A stretch of DNA of 64,000 nt from Arenibacter antarcticus (GCF_041320605.1 NZ_CP166679.1:806001-870000); one strand, 5' to 3'. Positions 27,818-37,662 are shown, numbered from the stretch's first letter. The notes: generated by a model not told the origin, from the letters alone. Numbers and translations: made by a program.

Positions 27818-29527
27818 CTAATCCCAATGAAGCTTTTGAAATTCTTCTCTCATAGCGGGCCTGTTCTTGTATTGTTGAAGTAAAGATTCCTTTAATTCTT
27901 TGGCAGCTAAAAGCCCACCCTTCACACCTGCCATCTTTTTTAAACACCGCACCAGGGCTTTATATTCATTTCTACCGGTATTATTTGCTTCAGTTTCGAT
28001 GGCTGTTTTATAATAACCCAATAGTTCTACCGAATATTCAGGCTCCAGTAGATGGGTGTATTCCATGATCATATAAATATTGTTTGAAGCCCCAACAAGT
28101 TGGAGCAGCTCGATGATCATTTGTTCCTCTATTAAAATTTGGGCCATATCGTTTAGTGGTATCCCCTGATAATGGAGATGTTGGCGATTTCTCAACTCTG
28201 CAATCAAGCGATTTCGTTCAAATTCCCAGTCACCAACGGGAATGGTCTGCTTAAAGTACCTGTAATACGCTATCTTTGAGGTGTTCTCTACAAACAGTTC
28301 TCTGGCAAGGTTACGATATTGGATATCATCTCCCTGCTGTTTATACACTTCAAGCAATTGCACTTTCCAATCATGAATCGTACCCGACTCATTTTCTTGA
28401 CCTGCAATTTCAACACCTTTAAGAATTAACCCTTTGGCCTGATTATAATCGTTATCAGCTAAGGCACTGTCTACACGGATTTGGCGGAACTTACTAAAAT
28501 CTAAGTACTCGTCAATTATAGCATCAGCTTCCTTGGTTTTTCCTTCGGATTGCAAGAGGTTGATTTTCTGCAATAAATATTCTTGTAAGTAATACTTTTT
28601 ACTCCAACCTTCCGAATTATTCAGTTCGTTAATCTTATGCTCAAGAAACAAATGGGCCTTATCCAGTTGATTCAAAACTATAGCAGTTTCAAAAAATAGC
28701 GCTTCCAAATGATCTCCCACACCGTAATCATCATAATCGGAATTCTGTACTTGTTTATGTAACCATTCAAAAATATGATCCTGTAACGTTTTTGAATCGG
28801 TTGTGTTCAGGATGTTTCCAATCATTTCAAAAGATTCCGCTATGGCACTACCGCATGCACCGGAGGAATCGTCCATGGATTGAATGGCATTGACACCTTC
28901 CATGGCGATGGCAGCTACAATGGAAAAGGCTTCGTTAAAATTTTCTTTCCCATAATAATCCTCGGCTAGGATAAGAAAATGATTGACATCCCGCATGGCC
29001 TTGTGACTATGTCGATAATCAATATACCCCCCATATTCATAATCCTCAAAAATCCCATTGATCTGGTTTTGATAATACCCAATAGTATCGAGGCCGCCTA
29101 TAGTTTCCTGCTTTGAAAAGGTTGAAGTGAGGTGCCGTCTGAACGCTTCATTTTGACTTCCATAGTCACGCAAAAAGCTCCTTAATTCATCCGCGTTGGC
29201 AGTTTCTATTAAGTGTTCCCAATTATTTTGTCGATGTGGTTGTTGCTGCTCTATATTGGTGATGGTTAGTGTTTCTATTATTGCGATGGCTACTGCGGCA
29301 ACATGTTTACAAACGACACCGTCATAAGGGCAATCACAACTATAACTACGAACGCTACCTACACCATCAGCTTCAATTTCTACATCATAATTTCCGTAGT
29401 TACCTGAAACCTTTGCAGACCAGGTCCCCTTACTTTTATCATGTAATTTTAAAATATGACCATTATCGAAGTACTCTTGGCCACGGCTAACTATTATACT
29501 GGGGATTTTGCTTAAAAATTCATCCAT
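27818..29527 (-). CDS. SWIM zinc-finger protein with TPR-like helical body
   Basis: A 569-residue cytoplasmic protein. Near residues 60-80, YSCDCPYDGVVCKHVAA gives the C-x-C-x(n)-C-x-H SWIM zinc motif. The rest is helical, with repeated 30-40-residue units like those of bacterial SWIM/YfgG-type proteins of unknown role. SWIM domains bind DNA or protein and are found in Swi2/Snf2 and other nucleic acid proteins. It is convergent with the integrase and separated from the AbiE operon by an integrase fragment, so it looks like an independent cargo gene. A defence or regulatory function is possible but not shown. Confidence 0.85.
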   Translation of the reverse strand: MDEFLSKIPSIIVSRGQEYFDNGHILKLHDKSKGTWSAKVSGNYGNYDVEIEADGVGSVRSYSCDCPYDGVVCKHVAAVAIAIIETLTITNIEQQQPHRQNNWEHLIETANADELRSFLRDYGSQNEAFRRHLTSTFSKQETIGGLDTIGYYQNQINGIFEDYEYGGYIDYRHSHKAMRDVNHFLILAEDYYGKENFNEAFSIVAAIAMEGVNAIQSMDDSSGACGSAIAESFEMIGNILNTTDSKTLQDHIFEWLHKQVQNSDYDDYGVGDHLEALFFETAIVLNQLDKAHLFLEHKINELNNSEGWSKKYYLQEYLLQKINLLQSEGKTKEADAIIDEYLDFSKFRQIRVDSALADNDYNQAKGLILKGVEIAGQENESGTIHDWKVQLLEVYKQQGDDIQYRNLARELFVENTSKIAYYRYFKQTIPVGDWEFERNRLIAELRNRQHLHYQGIPLNDMAQILIEEQMIIELLQLVGASNNIYMIMEYTHLLEPEYSVELLGYYKTAIETEANNTGRNEYKALVRCLKKMAGVKGGLLAAKELKESLLQQYKNRPAMREEFQKLHWD

Positions 29528-29887
29528 TTCACATCCGCTATGTTTCTTAACAAAAATAGTAAACCCGTTTTATTGTTGGACCAGAAGGAGAAGCTTTTAG
29601 TATCAAAAACATCCATGTTTTGGTCACACCTCTCAAGATCTTATATACGGATTTCATCACCCATCACCTATAATAAAAGAAATTTTGTTTCGGACATGCT
29701 TTCTAGTCTTTCTCTATGGGAAGGCATTTTTTTTTAAATTTCCCTGTACGGAAAGCACAATGTTCGGTGGGTTCCATATTATATACTTTGCTGCTATTAA
29801 TTATTGCAAAACTATAAATGGATGCCTATTCGTGATAATCCATCGTAAAATATCCTTCTAGCCCGTACCAACTTCAATTAATTCTTG

Positions 29888-30022
29888 AAGCAAATTGCCC
29901 TTAGAGCTGATATCACCAAAAAACTTACCATGCCCGTTGCCCGTCATTCATTTGGCAATATCTCCGGAGACCGAATTCCGCTACAGGTACTACAGAAGCT
30001 CTATAATCAATTATATTCTTAG
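29888..30022 (+). pseudogene. Duplicate C-terminal fragment of an integrase gene
   Basis: 45 codons (with stop) reading KQIALRADITKKLTM then PVARHSFGNISGDRIPLQVL and LYNQLYS-stop. It matches integrase bases ~27537-27660 at most positions, so it is a broken second copy of a closely related integrase. The conserved Arg-His box remains, but both ends are lost. It sits directly before the AbiE promoter and marks a junction between two formerly separate elements. The rest of the 29528-30039 gap shows nothing else. Confidence 0.85.
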
Positions 30023-30039
30023 ATTTAAAAATAAACACG

Positions 30040-30098
30040 TACCTTTGTTCACTATTCACACGCGTTCACGTTCTCGTGAACACGTAAATATAGTGAAC
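30040..30098 (+). promoter_or_regulatory. AbiE promoter and dyad operator
   Basis: TACCTTTG (30040-30047) is an exact TAnnTTTG element. Overlapping and following it is one nested dyad centred at 30072.5: outer arms GTTCACTAT (30047-30055) and ATAGTGAAC (30090-30098), inner arms GTTCACG (30064-30070) and CGTGAAC (30075-30081). AbiEi-type antitoxins repress their own operon by binding inverted repeats, so this is the expected operator, ending one base before the start codon. Confidence 0.7.
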
Positions 30099-30099
30099 G

Positions 30100-31089
30100 A
30101 TGAATAATCAAGGTATTGTGCAATACGCATTGGCCAATCTTCAGAAAACAGGTGAAATCGAAGCCAAATGGCTTGATTACGCCCCAGATGAAGTCCTAGA
30201 TGGTACGATAACCCTTACTCTGAACGATCGGACTATTAAGTTAAGAATAGAGATTAAAAAAGAGCTGAGAAATATCCATCTACCAAAATTGGAGGCCTTT
30301 GCCAAGGAATATCCTCCTTTTATGATTGTTGCACAAAGGATATTCCCCAAAATAAAACAAGAGCTTCGCAATAGGAACATCGCCTATCTTGAGGCTAACG
30401 GTAATATTTACCTAAAAGAAGGAGAAACCTTTCTTTGGTTGGATGCCAACGAACCCATCGCCATCAAACGTAAAACTACCAACAGGGCATTTACCAGAAC
30501 CGGCCTAAAGGTTGTTTACCAATTCTTATTGGACGATACTTGGGTCAACAATACCTATCGTGAGATAGCTGTAAGAACGGATACAGGAATCGGTAACATC
30601 ACAAACATCTTTAACGGCCTAAAGGATGAAGGGTTTCTGCTTCCACTTACCAAGGATACGTATATAATGCAGAACAAAATTAAGTTGCTCGAAAAATGGA
30701 TTATGGCCTATGAAAAAAAGTTAAAACCAAATTTGGCCATAGGAACCTATCGATTCGTTGATAATGATACTTTTTTTAATTGGAGAGACATTAAATTAAA
30801 ACAGGGGAAAACATTCTGGGGAGGTGAACCCGCCGGGGATATTTACACTAATCACTTACGTCCTGAGGAATTGACACTATACACCACCGAACCAAGAAAC
30901 GAACTTATGAAGAACTATAGGCTTGTTCCTGATGAAGGCGGCAATGTCAAGGTCTATGAAAAATTCTGGAAAGTAGATATCGAAGATACAAACGCCGTTC
31001 ATCCGTTGCTCGCTTACGCCGATCTAATGATGCAAGGAGATAGACGATGTACGGAAACCGCTCAAAAAATATATAATGAGTACCTATAG
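30100..31089 (+). CDS. AbiEi-type antitoxin of a type IV toxin-antitoxin system
   Basis: A 329-residue protein. The first part (IKLRIEIKKELRNIHLPKLE, FMIVAQRIFPKIKQELRNRNI, IAYLEANGNIYL) resembles the AbiEi-type region. A winged-helix segment follows (VVYQFLLDDTWVNNTYREIAV then GIGNITNIFNGLKDEGFLL). The pairing with the overlapping AbiEii-like gene supports the call. The antitoxin represses the operon and counters the toxin's nucleotidyl-transfer without being degraded with it. The ATG directly follows the dyad operator. Confidence 0.82.
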   Translation: MNNQGIVQYALANLQKTGEIEAKWLDYAPDEVLDGTITLTLNDRTIKLRIEIKKELRNIHLPKLEAFAKEYPPFMIVAQRIFPKIKQELRNRNIAYLEANGNIYLKEGETFLWLDANEPIAIKRKTTNRAFTRTGLKVVYQFLLDDTWVNNTYREIAVRTDTGIGNITNIFNGLKDEGFLLPLTKDTYIMQNKIKLLEKWIMAYEKKLKPNLAIGTYRFVDNDTFFNWRDIKLKQGKTFWGGEPAGDIYTNHLRPEELTLYTTEPRNELMKNYRLVPDEGGNVKVYEKFWKVDIEDTNAVHPLLAYADLMMQGDRRCTETAQKIYNEYL

Positions 31090-31933
31090 AATAAATTTTA
31101 AACAACTCCACCAACGGCCAGATTTCTCTGAAATGCTGGCGGCCTTGGAGCGTGGTTTTCAAAAATTTCAAGTCGATTTTTACCTAGTAGGTGCAGTCGC
31201 CCGTGATCTATGGATGACGGCCATCCACCAAATTCCACCGAGTAGAATAACTAGGGATATCGATTTTGCGATCTTCATAGAGGACAAAGGAACCTACGAA
31301 AACCTAAAACACTATCTTATTGAAATTGAGCACTTTCAACCTTCAAAAGAGAATAATTTCGTACTGTTGTGGCAAGGAAGAATGCAAGTTGACCTACTTC
31401 CTTTCGGAAGCATTGTAGATGAAAATGTGAAGGTGAATTTTGTAGATACAGGTCTTACCAGTTTGAACATGCCCGGCTTCAAGGAAATCTATGATAGCGG
31501 ACTGCCCGTCGTAGAATTGGAAGGGGAACATCGATTTAAGTTCTGCTCTTTGCCTGGAATAATTATCCTAAAGCTCATTGCATGGGAAGACCGTCCTGAA
31601 ATCAGAGGAGATGACCTAAAGGATATCCTTACCATCCTATCCCACTTTTTCAACATGTACACCGACCAGATTTATGAGCATCATTCAGACCTATTTGGCA
31701 ACGATAATTTTGGACTTAATCTCATTGCCGCCCGTGTGATGGGTCGTAAAATGAAAAAAATAGCGATCAGGAGCGACAAGCTCCATAGTAGGCTCTCCAA
31801 TCTTCTAGAAAGAAATACGATTGATATCTATACAAGTCAAATGGCAAAGATTATGGCAAATTTAGCCGATACTACTGTTGAGGAAAGTCTTAGACCGTTA
31901 TTGGAAATGCGTCTCGGTTTTCAAGGTGATTAA
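31076..31933 (+). CDS. AbiEii-type nucleotidyltransferase toxin
   Basis: A 285-residue protein of the DUF1814/AbiEii family. YLVGAVARDLWM and SRITRDIDFAIFIEDKG carry the nucleotidyltransferase G-x-x-R-D and D-x-D-like metal motif; IILKLIAWEDRPEIRGDDLKDI is the downstream conserved block. Such toxins modify tRNA or related acceptor ends and halt growth, giving abortive phage defence or element stability. It overlaps the antitoxin gene by 14 bp, indicating translational coupling. No frame damage is seen. An interstem hairpin ACCAAG/CTTGGT near 32068-32085 may terminate the unit. Confidence 0.82.
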   Translation: MSTYRINFKQLHQRPDFSEMLAALERGFQKFQVDFYLVGAVARDLWMTAIHQIPPSRITRDIDFAIFIEDKGTYENLKHYLIEIEHFQPSKENNFVLLWQGRMQVDLLPFGSIVDENVKVNFVDTGLTSLNMPGFKEIYDSGLPVVELEGEHRFKFCSLPGIIILKLIAWEDRPEIRGDDLKDILTILSHFFNMYTDQIYEHHSDLFGNDNFGLNLIAARVMGRKMKKIAIRSDKLHSRLSNLLERNTIDIYTSQMAKIMANLADTTVEESLRPLLEMRLGFQGD

Positions 31934-32163
31934 GAGCTAGTTTTACATTCAATCATAAATCCTAACTATAGCATTCTTGCGCATGGATCCTGCGGAGATT
32001 CTTTAGCGGTTCCAGGAAATAAGCCTACCTCCTTTTGGCTTTAAGATGAAAATTCGTAGGACGCAACCAAGTCTTGTCTTGGTGCATAATACCAATTTTT
32101 CCCCTATCCACAAGAAACACACCCGAAGATGCCAACTTCAATAAAACACTTCTCTCATAAAAC

Positions 32164-34449
32164 CTACATCGTAAGCCAATTCCCCTTCTTTTTGGAGTAA
32201 TCCGTAAGCTCGTCTTTAAACCCGTTAGAGGCTTCTTCCTCTTTAGAAGTGGCAGGGCCTATGAGCGTATCCAGGGCGTCCCACCCTGTCCGGAGCATGC
32301 TGGCCCGTTCTTGACGGTTCCGTTGCGTAGCAACGGCCACCAAAGCTTCCTTGAATCCGTTTGCCATATGGTGCTCCACTAGTTCGGGTGGCAAATTGGG
32401 CAATACACCTTCCGACACATAACTATACGCCACCTGTTTATAAAGTCCACGTTCCATTAAATGGCCCATCCAGAGGCTATTTAAATTATCCTGTCCTTGG
32501 GCTATCATATGATTGAGGATGAGCGGCTGTGTGGCCATAGTGCTGGGAAACTCAGAGGACGATTGCAAATAGTCCTGCATTTTTGCTGAAAGTGATACGG
32601 TAACCGAATGTTTGGAGTACATAGAGCCTACCCTTAACTTTCCACCCTGCTGCTCAAAATAAAAGCCCCTAGCATTGAAAAAAGCGATATAGTCCCTGGG
32701 CGATTTCTCAAAAGGTGCCTGCATCCGTTCGGCGTAGCGATGGTAGGCTTGTAGGGCCAAGGTATCGAACCGCTCCCTAAAGGTTGGGGCCATAGCGTTG
32801 TAAAGCTTCGGGAATACCATGGGCAAGAATAGGGCGGTGGGACCCGGTTTTATCTCTTTGGCGGATTTGTCATGCAGCAGCCCTTCCAACAACTTTTCAT
32901 TTTCGCGTGCAAATCCAATTGGCATATACGGATTTACACTCGTCTGGAGTAAGTGACTGCCCAGATCGATCGGCACTTGGTGGAGCTTGGAATTCGCATA
33001 GATCAACACTCCCTTATCGTATCGTACGCCCAGACTTTGTACAAGTGTACCAAGGACCTCCCTTTGGTCCAACGTACTGGTGAACAGCCGATCCCTGGCC
33101 CGTTGGATAAGGTCGGCCTTCTTTTGCAACTGCTGTTTTTCCTTGTTATAGGCGGAGGTACATAGCTCCTCGCTGAAGGGATGGTAGTAGGAGTCGATCA
33201 CCTTCCACAAGGTCTGATTATCGGTATGCAGGTATTTCTTAAGGAAGAGAAAGCGCTCCGATTTCATCATTTCCCTAACCAAAACATCTAGGAACGTCCC
33301 CATGATATGTTCCGAGAACAGAGACTTGTGCTTTAAATCCCTATAGGTCCTTTGGTAAGCTTCCCTCAAGCAACGTTGGAACTCCAATTCCAATTGCCTG
33401 CTGTCCATATACATTTGGGTGTGTTCGGTTTGGAACAACTCGGGGTTCTCATAGATACCAAGGCCATTGGCGATCTCGTCGCTGCGCAGCACATAGCCCG
33501 ATTTATCATAGATGGTGAAATCCACCACCTGTCCCTGATCGTTGTAGCTTAGTCTACAATCGAGCTTTTGATGGGAGCCCAGGATGTCCGGCAGGTGCTC
33601 GGGGCGAAGGGTCCTAAAAAGCTTATAGGTGGTGCGCAACTGCTTTTCCAAGCGTTTTTTTACCATGGGCAATAGGGCCGATTGTTGATTGCGCTCGAAA
33701 ACTTGTTGGAGTTTGGGACCGGAGAATTGCGGGTGTACGGTATAGCCGCCAATAAAACGGGACCGGCACCCTTCCTTGGTAGCGATGCCATAAGCTACCC
33801 CTACCCTACTGGAACGCTCCACTACCTTCAATTGGATGTGGTACTTTTCCAGTAGTTTGGCAAGTTCGTCAAAGCTCCGCACCTTATGTTTTTGTAAGGT
33901 ATTGTTCAGGATGTCCTGCATATAGAATCGGACCCCGTTACCATCCTGGTGGTTAAACTGGGGAGTTTCGAGTTTTGGAAGCTCCCTGACTGTTCTTTTT
34001 TCCGGGGAGGGGGAAAGCCCAAACTGTTTCTCCAGGTGTTTCTGGGCAGCCATGCTCCTTCTATAGTCAAAGGAAAGGTTGATCTGGCTACAGTCCTCCC
34101 TGATGGTACTGGAGACGATATGCACGTGCTCGTGCTCGGTATCGTAGTGCCGTACCACGATGTAGGGCTGCTCCCAATAGCCCATGTACTCCATATAGGC
34201 TTTGGACAGGGCCAAGAAGATATCATCGTCCAGGTGTTCGCCTCGGGGAAGGTTCAGGGTGGCATGTACGTAACGCTTTTCGGAGGCATGGCGGAAGCCC
34301 AGAAAGACCAGTACCTGTTCGAAGATCCTGAGGTTGGTATCCGTATCGGAATAGGTATTGTGGAAGCCGAGGATGGTAGAATCCGGTTTCCCCAGTACGT
34401 ATTTCAGTACGCCTTGCACTTTGTTCCGATATAGGAGTCGTGCGATCAT
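32164..34449 (-). CDS. Relaxase (MobP-like mobilization nuclease)
   Basis: A 761-residue relaxase. The N-terminal catalytic domain includes an early Tyr (IARLLYRNKVQGVLKYV), YVHATLNLPRGEHL, and the three-His metal motif in VVRHYDTEHEHVHIVSS, as in PF03432-type relaxases. The ~500-residue C-terminal part is helical and uncharacterised. It would nick oriT and pilot the strand during transfer by a helper system. It overlaps the mobC gene by 4 bp. Codon use is richer in G+C than in the neighbouring cargo, suggesting a different origin for the mobilization module. Confidence 0.93.
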   Translation of the reverse strand: MIARLLYRNKVQGVLKYVLGKPDSTILGFHNTYSDTDTNLRIFEQVLVFLGFRHASEKRYVHATLNLPRGEHLDDDIFLALSKAYMEYMGYWEQPYIVVRHYDTEHEHVHIVSSTIREDCSQINLSFDYRRSMAAQKHLEKQFGLSPSPEKRTVRELPKLETPQFNHQDGNGVRFYMQDILNNTLQKHKVRSFDELAKLLEKYHIQLKVVERSSRVGVAYGIATKEGCRSRFIGGYTVHPQFSGPKLQQVFERNQQSALLPMVKKRLEKQLRTTYKLFRTLRPEHLPDILGSHQKLDCRLSYNDQGQVVDFTIYDKSGYVLRSDEIANGLGIYENPELFQTEHTQMYMDSRQLELEFQRCLREAYQRTYRDLKHKSLFSEHIMGTFLDVLVREMMKSERFLFLKKYLHTDNQTLWKVIDSYYHPFSEELCTSAYNKEKQQLQKKADLIQRARDRLFTSTLDQREVLGTLVQSLGVRYDKGVLIYANSKLHQVPIDLGSHLLQTSVNPYMPIGFARENEKLLEGLLHDKSAKEIKPGPTALFLPMVFPKLYNAMAPTFRERFDTLALQAYHRYAERMQAPFEKSPRDYIAFFNARGFYFEQQGGKLRVGSMYSKHSVTVSLSAKMQDYLQSSSEFPSTMATQPLILNHMIAQGQDNLNSLWMGHLMERGLYKQVAYSYVSEGVLPNLPPELVEHHMANGFKEALVAVATQRNRQERASMLRTGWDALDTLIGPATSKEEEASNGFKDELTDYSKKKGNWLTM

Positions 34450-34877
34450 TGGAGGTTCGTGTTGTTAATAATCGTATTCAAGGTAGCGACCAGTTCATTG
34501 GCCTTTTGCATCTCGTCTACAAGACATGCATTGGGGCTTCGTCTGTTCTTGTAATGGGCCACTTTTACCAATTGGTTGATGTTAGCGCCTATTTTGTTCA
34601 GTTGATACCCGATCTTAGGCGTCCTAACCGGTAGGCCTTCCACTTTTTCTACCTCCTTGTTCAAAATGAGCGCTCTTAAGAAAGGGCCCACCGTTCCCCT
34701 TTTCTGGAAATCGACATGATAAGATCTTAAAAGCGTTTTCACTTTTTCCAGCTCTTGGGTATTGAACCGGAGTGTGATGGCATGCTTTCGCTTGCTGTCC
34801 CCTAACCGTTTTCTGCCGACTTTACCAATTGCCATTCCTTTTTTTGTTGTTTTGACTGCCGAAGGCAGCCTTTTCAC
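34446..34877 (-). CDS. mobC: MobC-like relaxosome accessory protein
   Basis: A 143-residue basic protein. After a Lys/Arg-rich start comes a ribbon-helix-helix-like stretch (KHAITLRFNTQELEKVKTLL) and the MobC signature region GYQLNKIGANINQLVKVAHYKN. MobC proteins bind oriT, open the strand and help the relaxase. It is upstream of and overlaps the relaxase gene by 4 bp. Confidence 0.88.
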   Translation of the reverse strand: MKRLPSAVKTTKKGMAIGKVGRKRLGDSKRKHAITLRFNTQELEKVKTLLRSYHVDFQKRGTVGPFLRALILNKEVEKVEGLPVRTPKIGYQLNKIGANINQLVKVAHYKNRRSPNACLVDEMQKANELVATLNTIINNTNLQ

Positions 34878-35132
34878 TTCGCTAGAAGTAGGAGTTTTGC
34901 GTTGCGCAAAACATAACTTGCTATCCGTTAAAAACGGATAATCTTATCTAAATATAAAGAACCAAAATACACTATAAAAGACTTATTTACAGTATTTTAA
35001 TACTCTAAACCACATCAAACCATATAGAACCATTTAAATACAGTCCAACAGTTTATCTGGTCTTTCTATTTGTTTGAAAAAGTGAAAAAAGCGATCCAAT
35101 GGACATGATTTCATAGCTAGGGAGAAAAAGGG

Positions 35133-35194
35133 CAAGGGGTTTTTCTCCCCTTGTGCTTTGGTGCGGCTCCGAGGGTGTCGGGAAAGACGCCCTC
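35133..35194. other. Candidate oriT of the mobilizable element
   Basis: Two adjacent hairpins lie ~260 bp upstream of mobC: CAAGGGG/CCCCTTG (35133-35153) and GAGGGTGTC/GACGCCCTC (35171-35194, one G-T pair). Relaxase binding at inverted repeats next to a nick site upstream of the mob genes is the usual plan. The nick position cannot be read from sequence alone. Confidence 0.45.
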
Positions 35195-35745
35195 CACAAA
35201 CCTTACTAGTCGGATCGATGTAAAGTGTGGGCAGGGGAAAGATTAAAACTGAAGGATGACCCGACTCCCGCAGAGGCTTGGTATATATTATAAGAATAAT
35301 TACAACCTAAAGTCTAAATAAACCTGGGGTTTAGTAAACTCTAAAGGATTGGAGATTTGTTTCTTCAAAAGTTCATTTTATAGAGCTAAGTGTAATGGCT
35401 TTTCAATTTTTTTATTACGGTTCCATTTGCCTTTCTTTAATAGTTCCAGCAATTCACCCTTGAAGTAAACGATTTGGGGATCTTTTGAAAGAATGCATAG
35501 ACGTGGGCTTAAGTAGGACTCTATTTTTTAATTCAATAAATTATCGATTGCCAATAATGTTCTGGAAAGCCCACGTATTCCTGGATTAAAATCAAGAATA
35601 AAGAGAATCATTGCTGAAAAGTTAGAAGGGAGTTTGGAAAATAGTCCTTAACACATTATTGTACTATTCTTAACTTATTCTTATGGATTTAAGGTTAGGA
35701 TATATCCTACATTTAGACTTTAATTAACCAAATAAAAAGTTACAC
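35195..35745. other. Non-coding region with inverted and duplicated motifs
   Basis: No gene is seen. A 10-bp perfect inverted repeat ACGTGGGCTT (35501-35510) / AAGCCCACGT (35567-35576) encloses 56 bp. The motif GTCTAAATAAACCT (35312-35325) recurs at 36532-36545, and the text around both copies is similar, so a diverged ~200-bp duplication flanks the next gene. Confidence 0.4.
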
Positions 35746-36351
35746 ATGAAGTACAAATTACTCCTAATCCCCGTATTATTTTTTTCAATCAATTTAATAG
35801 CCCAAGACTTAAATTATAAATGGAGTGTTGAAGCTAATTACCCTATTTCTGTTGGTGATGAACTTGGTAATGACAATCCTGGCATTATCGATTTAGGGTT
35901 GAAGTATCGTTTTGTTGATTTAGATATTGTTACTTTCGGAGCAGGGATCAGTGCTGGAATTTTTCATGACAATATCAATTCGGCTACTGAGAATGGTATA
36001 GATTTTGACGAAACGAACCTATTTATACAACCAAGAGTTTTTGCAGAGTTTAAATTGCCTACTATGAAAAGGCTACATCCTAGTGTTGGTTTAGGATACA
36101 CCGTAGTGAGATCTAAGTTTGATGGCACCATTGGCAATTTTGCAGAGACCCCAGATGAAGCAATCGTATCTGGGACAGAATCAGATGGGGGGGTTAATAT
36201 TAATTTAGGGCTTTCTTATGATGTTAATAATAGGTTTTACATTCAAGCCCAATATGATTATATCCGATTGAATGTTCGTCCAGATAATTCTCAATTAAAT
36301 AAAAATCAAAATTTGGGTCTTTTAAAGTTAGGTTTCGGCTTTAGGTTTTAA
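35746..36351 (+). CDS. Small outer-membrane beta-barrel protein
   Basis: A 201-residue protein with a signal peptide (to NLIAQ, ~20). Alternating hydrophobic and aromatic strands (GLKYRFVDLDIVTFGAGISAG, PSVGLGYTVVRSK, FYIQAQYDYIRLNV) end in GLLKLGFGFRF with the terminal Phe typical of BamA substrates. Eight strands are plausible, like the OmpW/OmpX-size barrels. The substrate is unknown. It is cargo of the element and stands alone between copies of a duplicated motif. Confidence 0.8.
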   Translation: MKYKLLLIPVLFFSINLIAQDLNYKWSVEANYPISVGDELGNDNPGIIDLGLKYRFVDLDIVTFGAGISAGIFHDNINSATENGIDFDETNLFIQPRVFAEFKLPTMKRLHPSVGLGYTVVRSKFDGTIGNFAETPDEAIVSGTESDGGVNINLGLSYDVNNRFYIQAQYDYIRLNVRPDNSQLNKNQNLGLLKLGFGFRF

Positions 36352-36710
36352 AATCGTAAAAAGGTATCCTTTAAAACGGCCGTTTGATGGTGCAAAATAA
36401 ATTTAATTGAGGGCTAAGATATAATGGTCCCATTTACGGTCACTTAAAGTAGTTTCGTTACTTCACCTTTTAAGGAACTAATTGAGTTTGTTAAACGGGA
36501 CTTGAAGTAAACAATTGTCGATTTTTGGAGTGTCTAAATAAACCTAAGGTTCAAGCCAACCTTAGTGGATTGGTGTTTTATTCCTTGAAAGGTTCGTATT
36601 GTGGGATATCGGAAAAATGATTTATTCTGGAGCAGAAGCTATAAAAACTGTGATAATCAAAAGTGCAAGGTTATTTCGTACATTTAACTAACATAAGACT
36701 TACCCTGCAC
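36352..36710. other. Non-coding region containing the second copy of a duplicated motif
   Basis: 359 bp without a gene. GTCTAAATAAACCT at 36532-36545 and the preceding TTGAAGTAAAC (36502-36512) match the region around 35312 and 35460, so these stretches are diverged copies of one unit. Confidence 0.35.
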
Positions 36711-37214
36711 ATGAAAGAGTATTTGGTATACCTGTTTTTTGTTATGTTTTCCTTGAGCGGAGTTAGCCAGGAGTTTATTGAGAAAAGTGGTATTGAGTTA
36801 AAGTCTTCCCAACGGCTCTCCTTTTCGGGCTTAAGCTATCCCGAAGGGGTGAACGGAGAAGTGTTCAAAAACCTCAAAATAGATTATAAAATCTCAGAAA
36901 GATTGATGGTGCAGTTACAACATTTCTATGAGAAATTCGGATCGCATGAGGAAACAAATTCATCGTTTTTAGCGAAATGGAAAGTTAAAAAGAACCTTCA
37001 TTTCTATGTAGGGCCAGAATCTAAATTTCAAATCAAACAGGTAACAGGTGAACATGAGCTCATGAGGGTCAATTTAAATGTTGGCTTGGGCTATGAAGTA
37101 AATCCCAGTCTATTGTTGGAGCTGGGCTATCCTATCCATACTAATAAGGCCGCATTAGAGACGTTCGGAAACAGGGCAAAGCCAGCTAAATTTTCATTAC
37201 GGGCGAAATTTTAG
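36711..37214 (+). CDS. Exported outer-membrane protein of unknown function
   Basis: A 167-residue protein with signal peptide (MKEYLVYLFFVMFSLSGVSQ). The body alternates polar and aromatic residues (ISERLMVQLQHFYEKF, LHFYVGPESKFQI, VNLNVGLGYEVNPSLLLELGY-type strands) and ends KFSLRAKF, a C-terminal Phe as in small barrels. I chose ATG 36711 rather than an upstream GTG because the signal peptide begins there. No family is recognised. Confidence 0.7.
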   Translation: MKEYLVYLFFVMFSLSGVSQEFIEKSGIELKSSQRLSFSGLSYPEGVNGEVFKNLKIDYKISERLMVQLQHFYEKFGSHEETNSSFLAKWKVKKNLHFYVGPESKFQIKQVTGEHELMRVNLNVGLGYEVNPSLLLELGYPIHTNKAALETFGNRAKPAKFSLRAKF

Positions 37215-37662
37215 TTAATGCCAGGAATAAAAACTGTTTCTTATAGCATTAATAATCTGAAATATTTTCTAACAAAGGAATGCCTAATTAAACTATTATC
37301 CTGCATGTGTATTAAGTGCGTACACATTTCATAAAACCATAACTACTATTCTAATAGAGCCCCTTTAAGTTGAAATTTGCCAACACCAGGCATTAGGAGA
37401 ATAAATGTTTCACTTAAAAACTTACAGACAATATTCAAACTGATTTTAAGAATTGGGACGGACGTTAATAGAAATATCTTCGTCCAGTGTCTATGCAAAA
37501 AGTGTTGAACAGGTTAATGCATTCTGAACCCGGTCCAATAAATTTATCCTGAAGGTAAACACCAATTCAAATACGGCATTATTGTCTGGGGCCAAAAAAT
37601 TGATCCGGAAATATAAAAAACATGGGACAAAGTAAAAGGGGGCGATACGGCCTCTAAATCAA

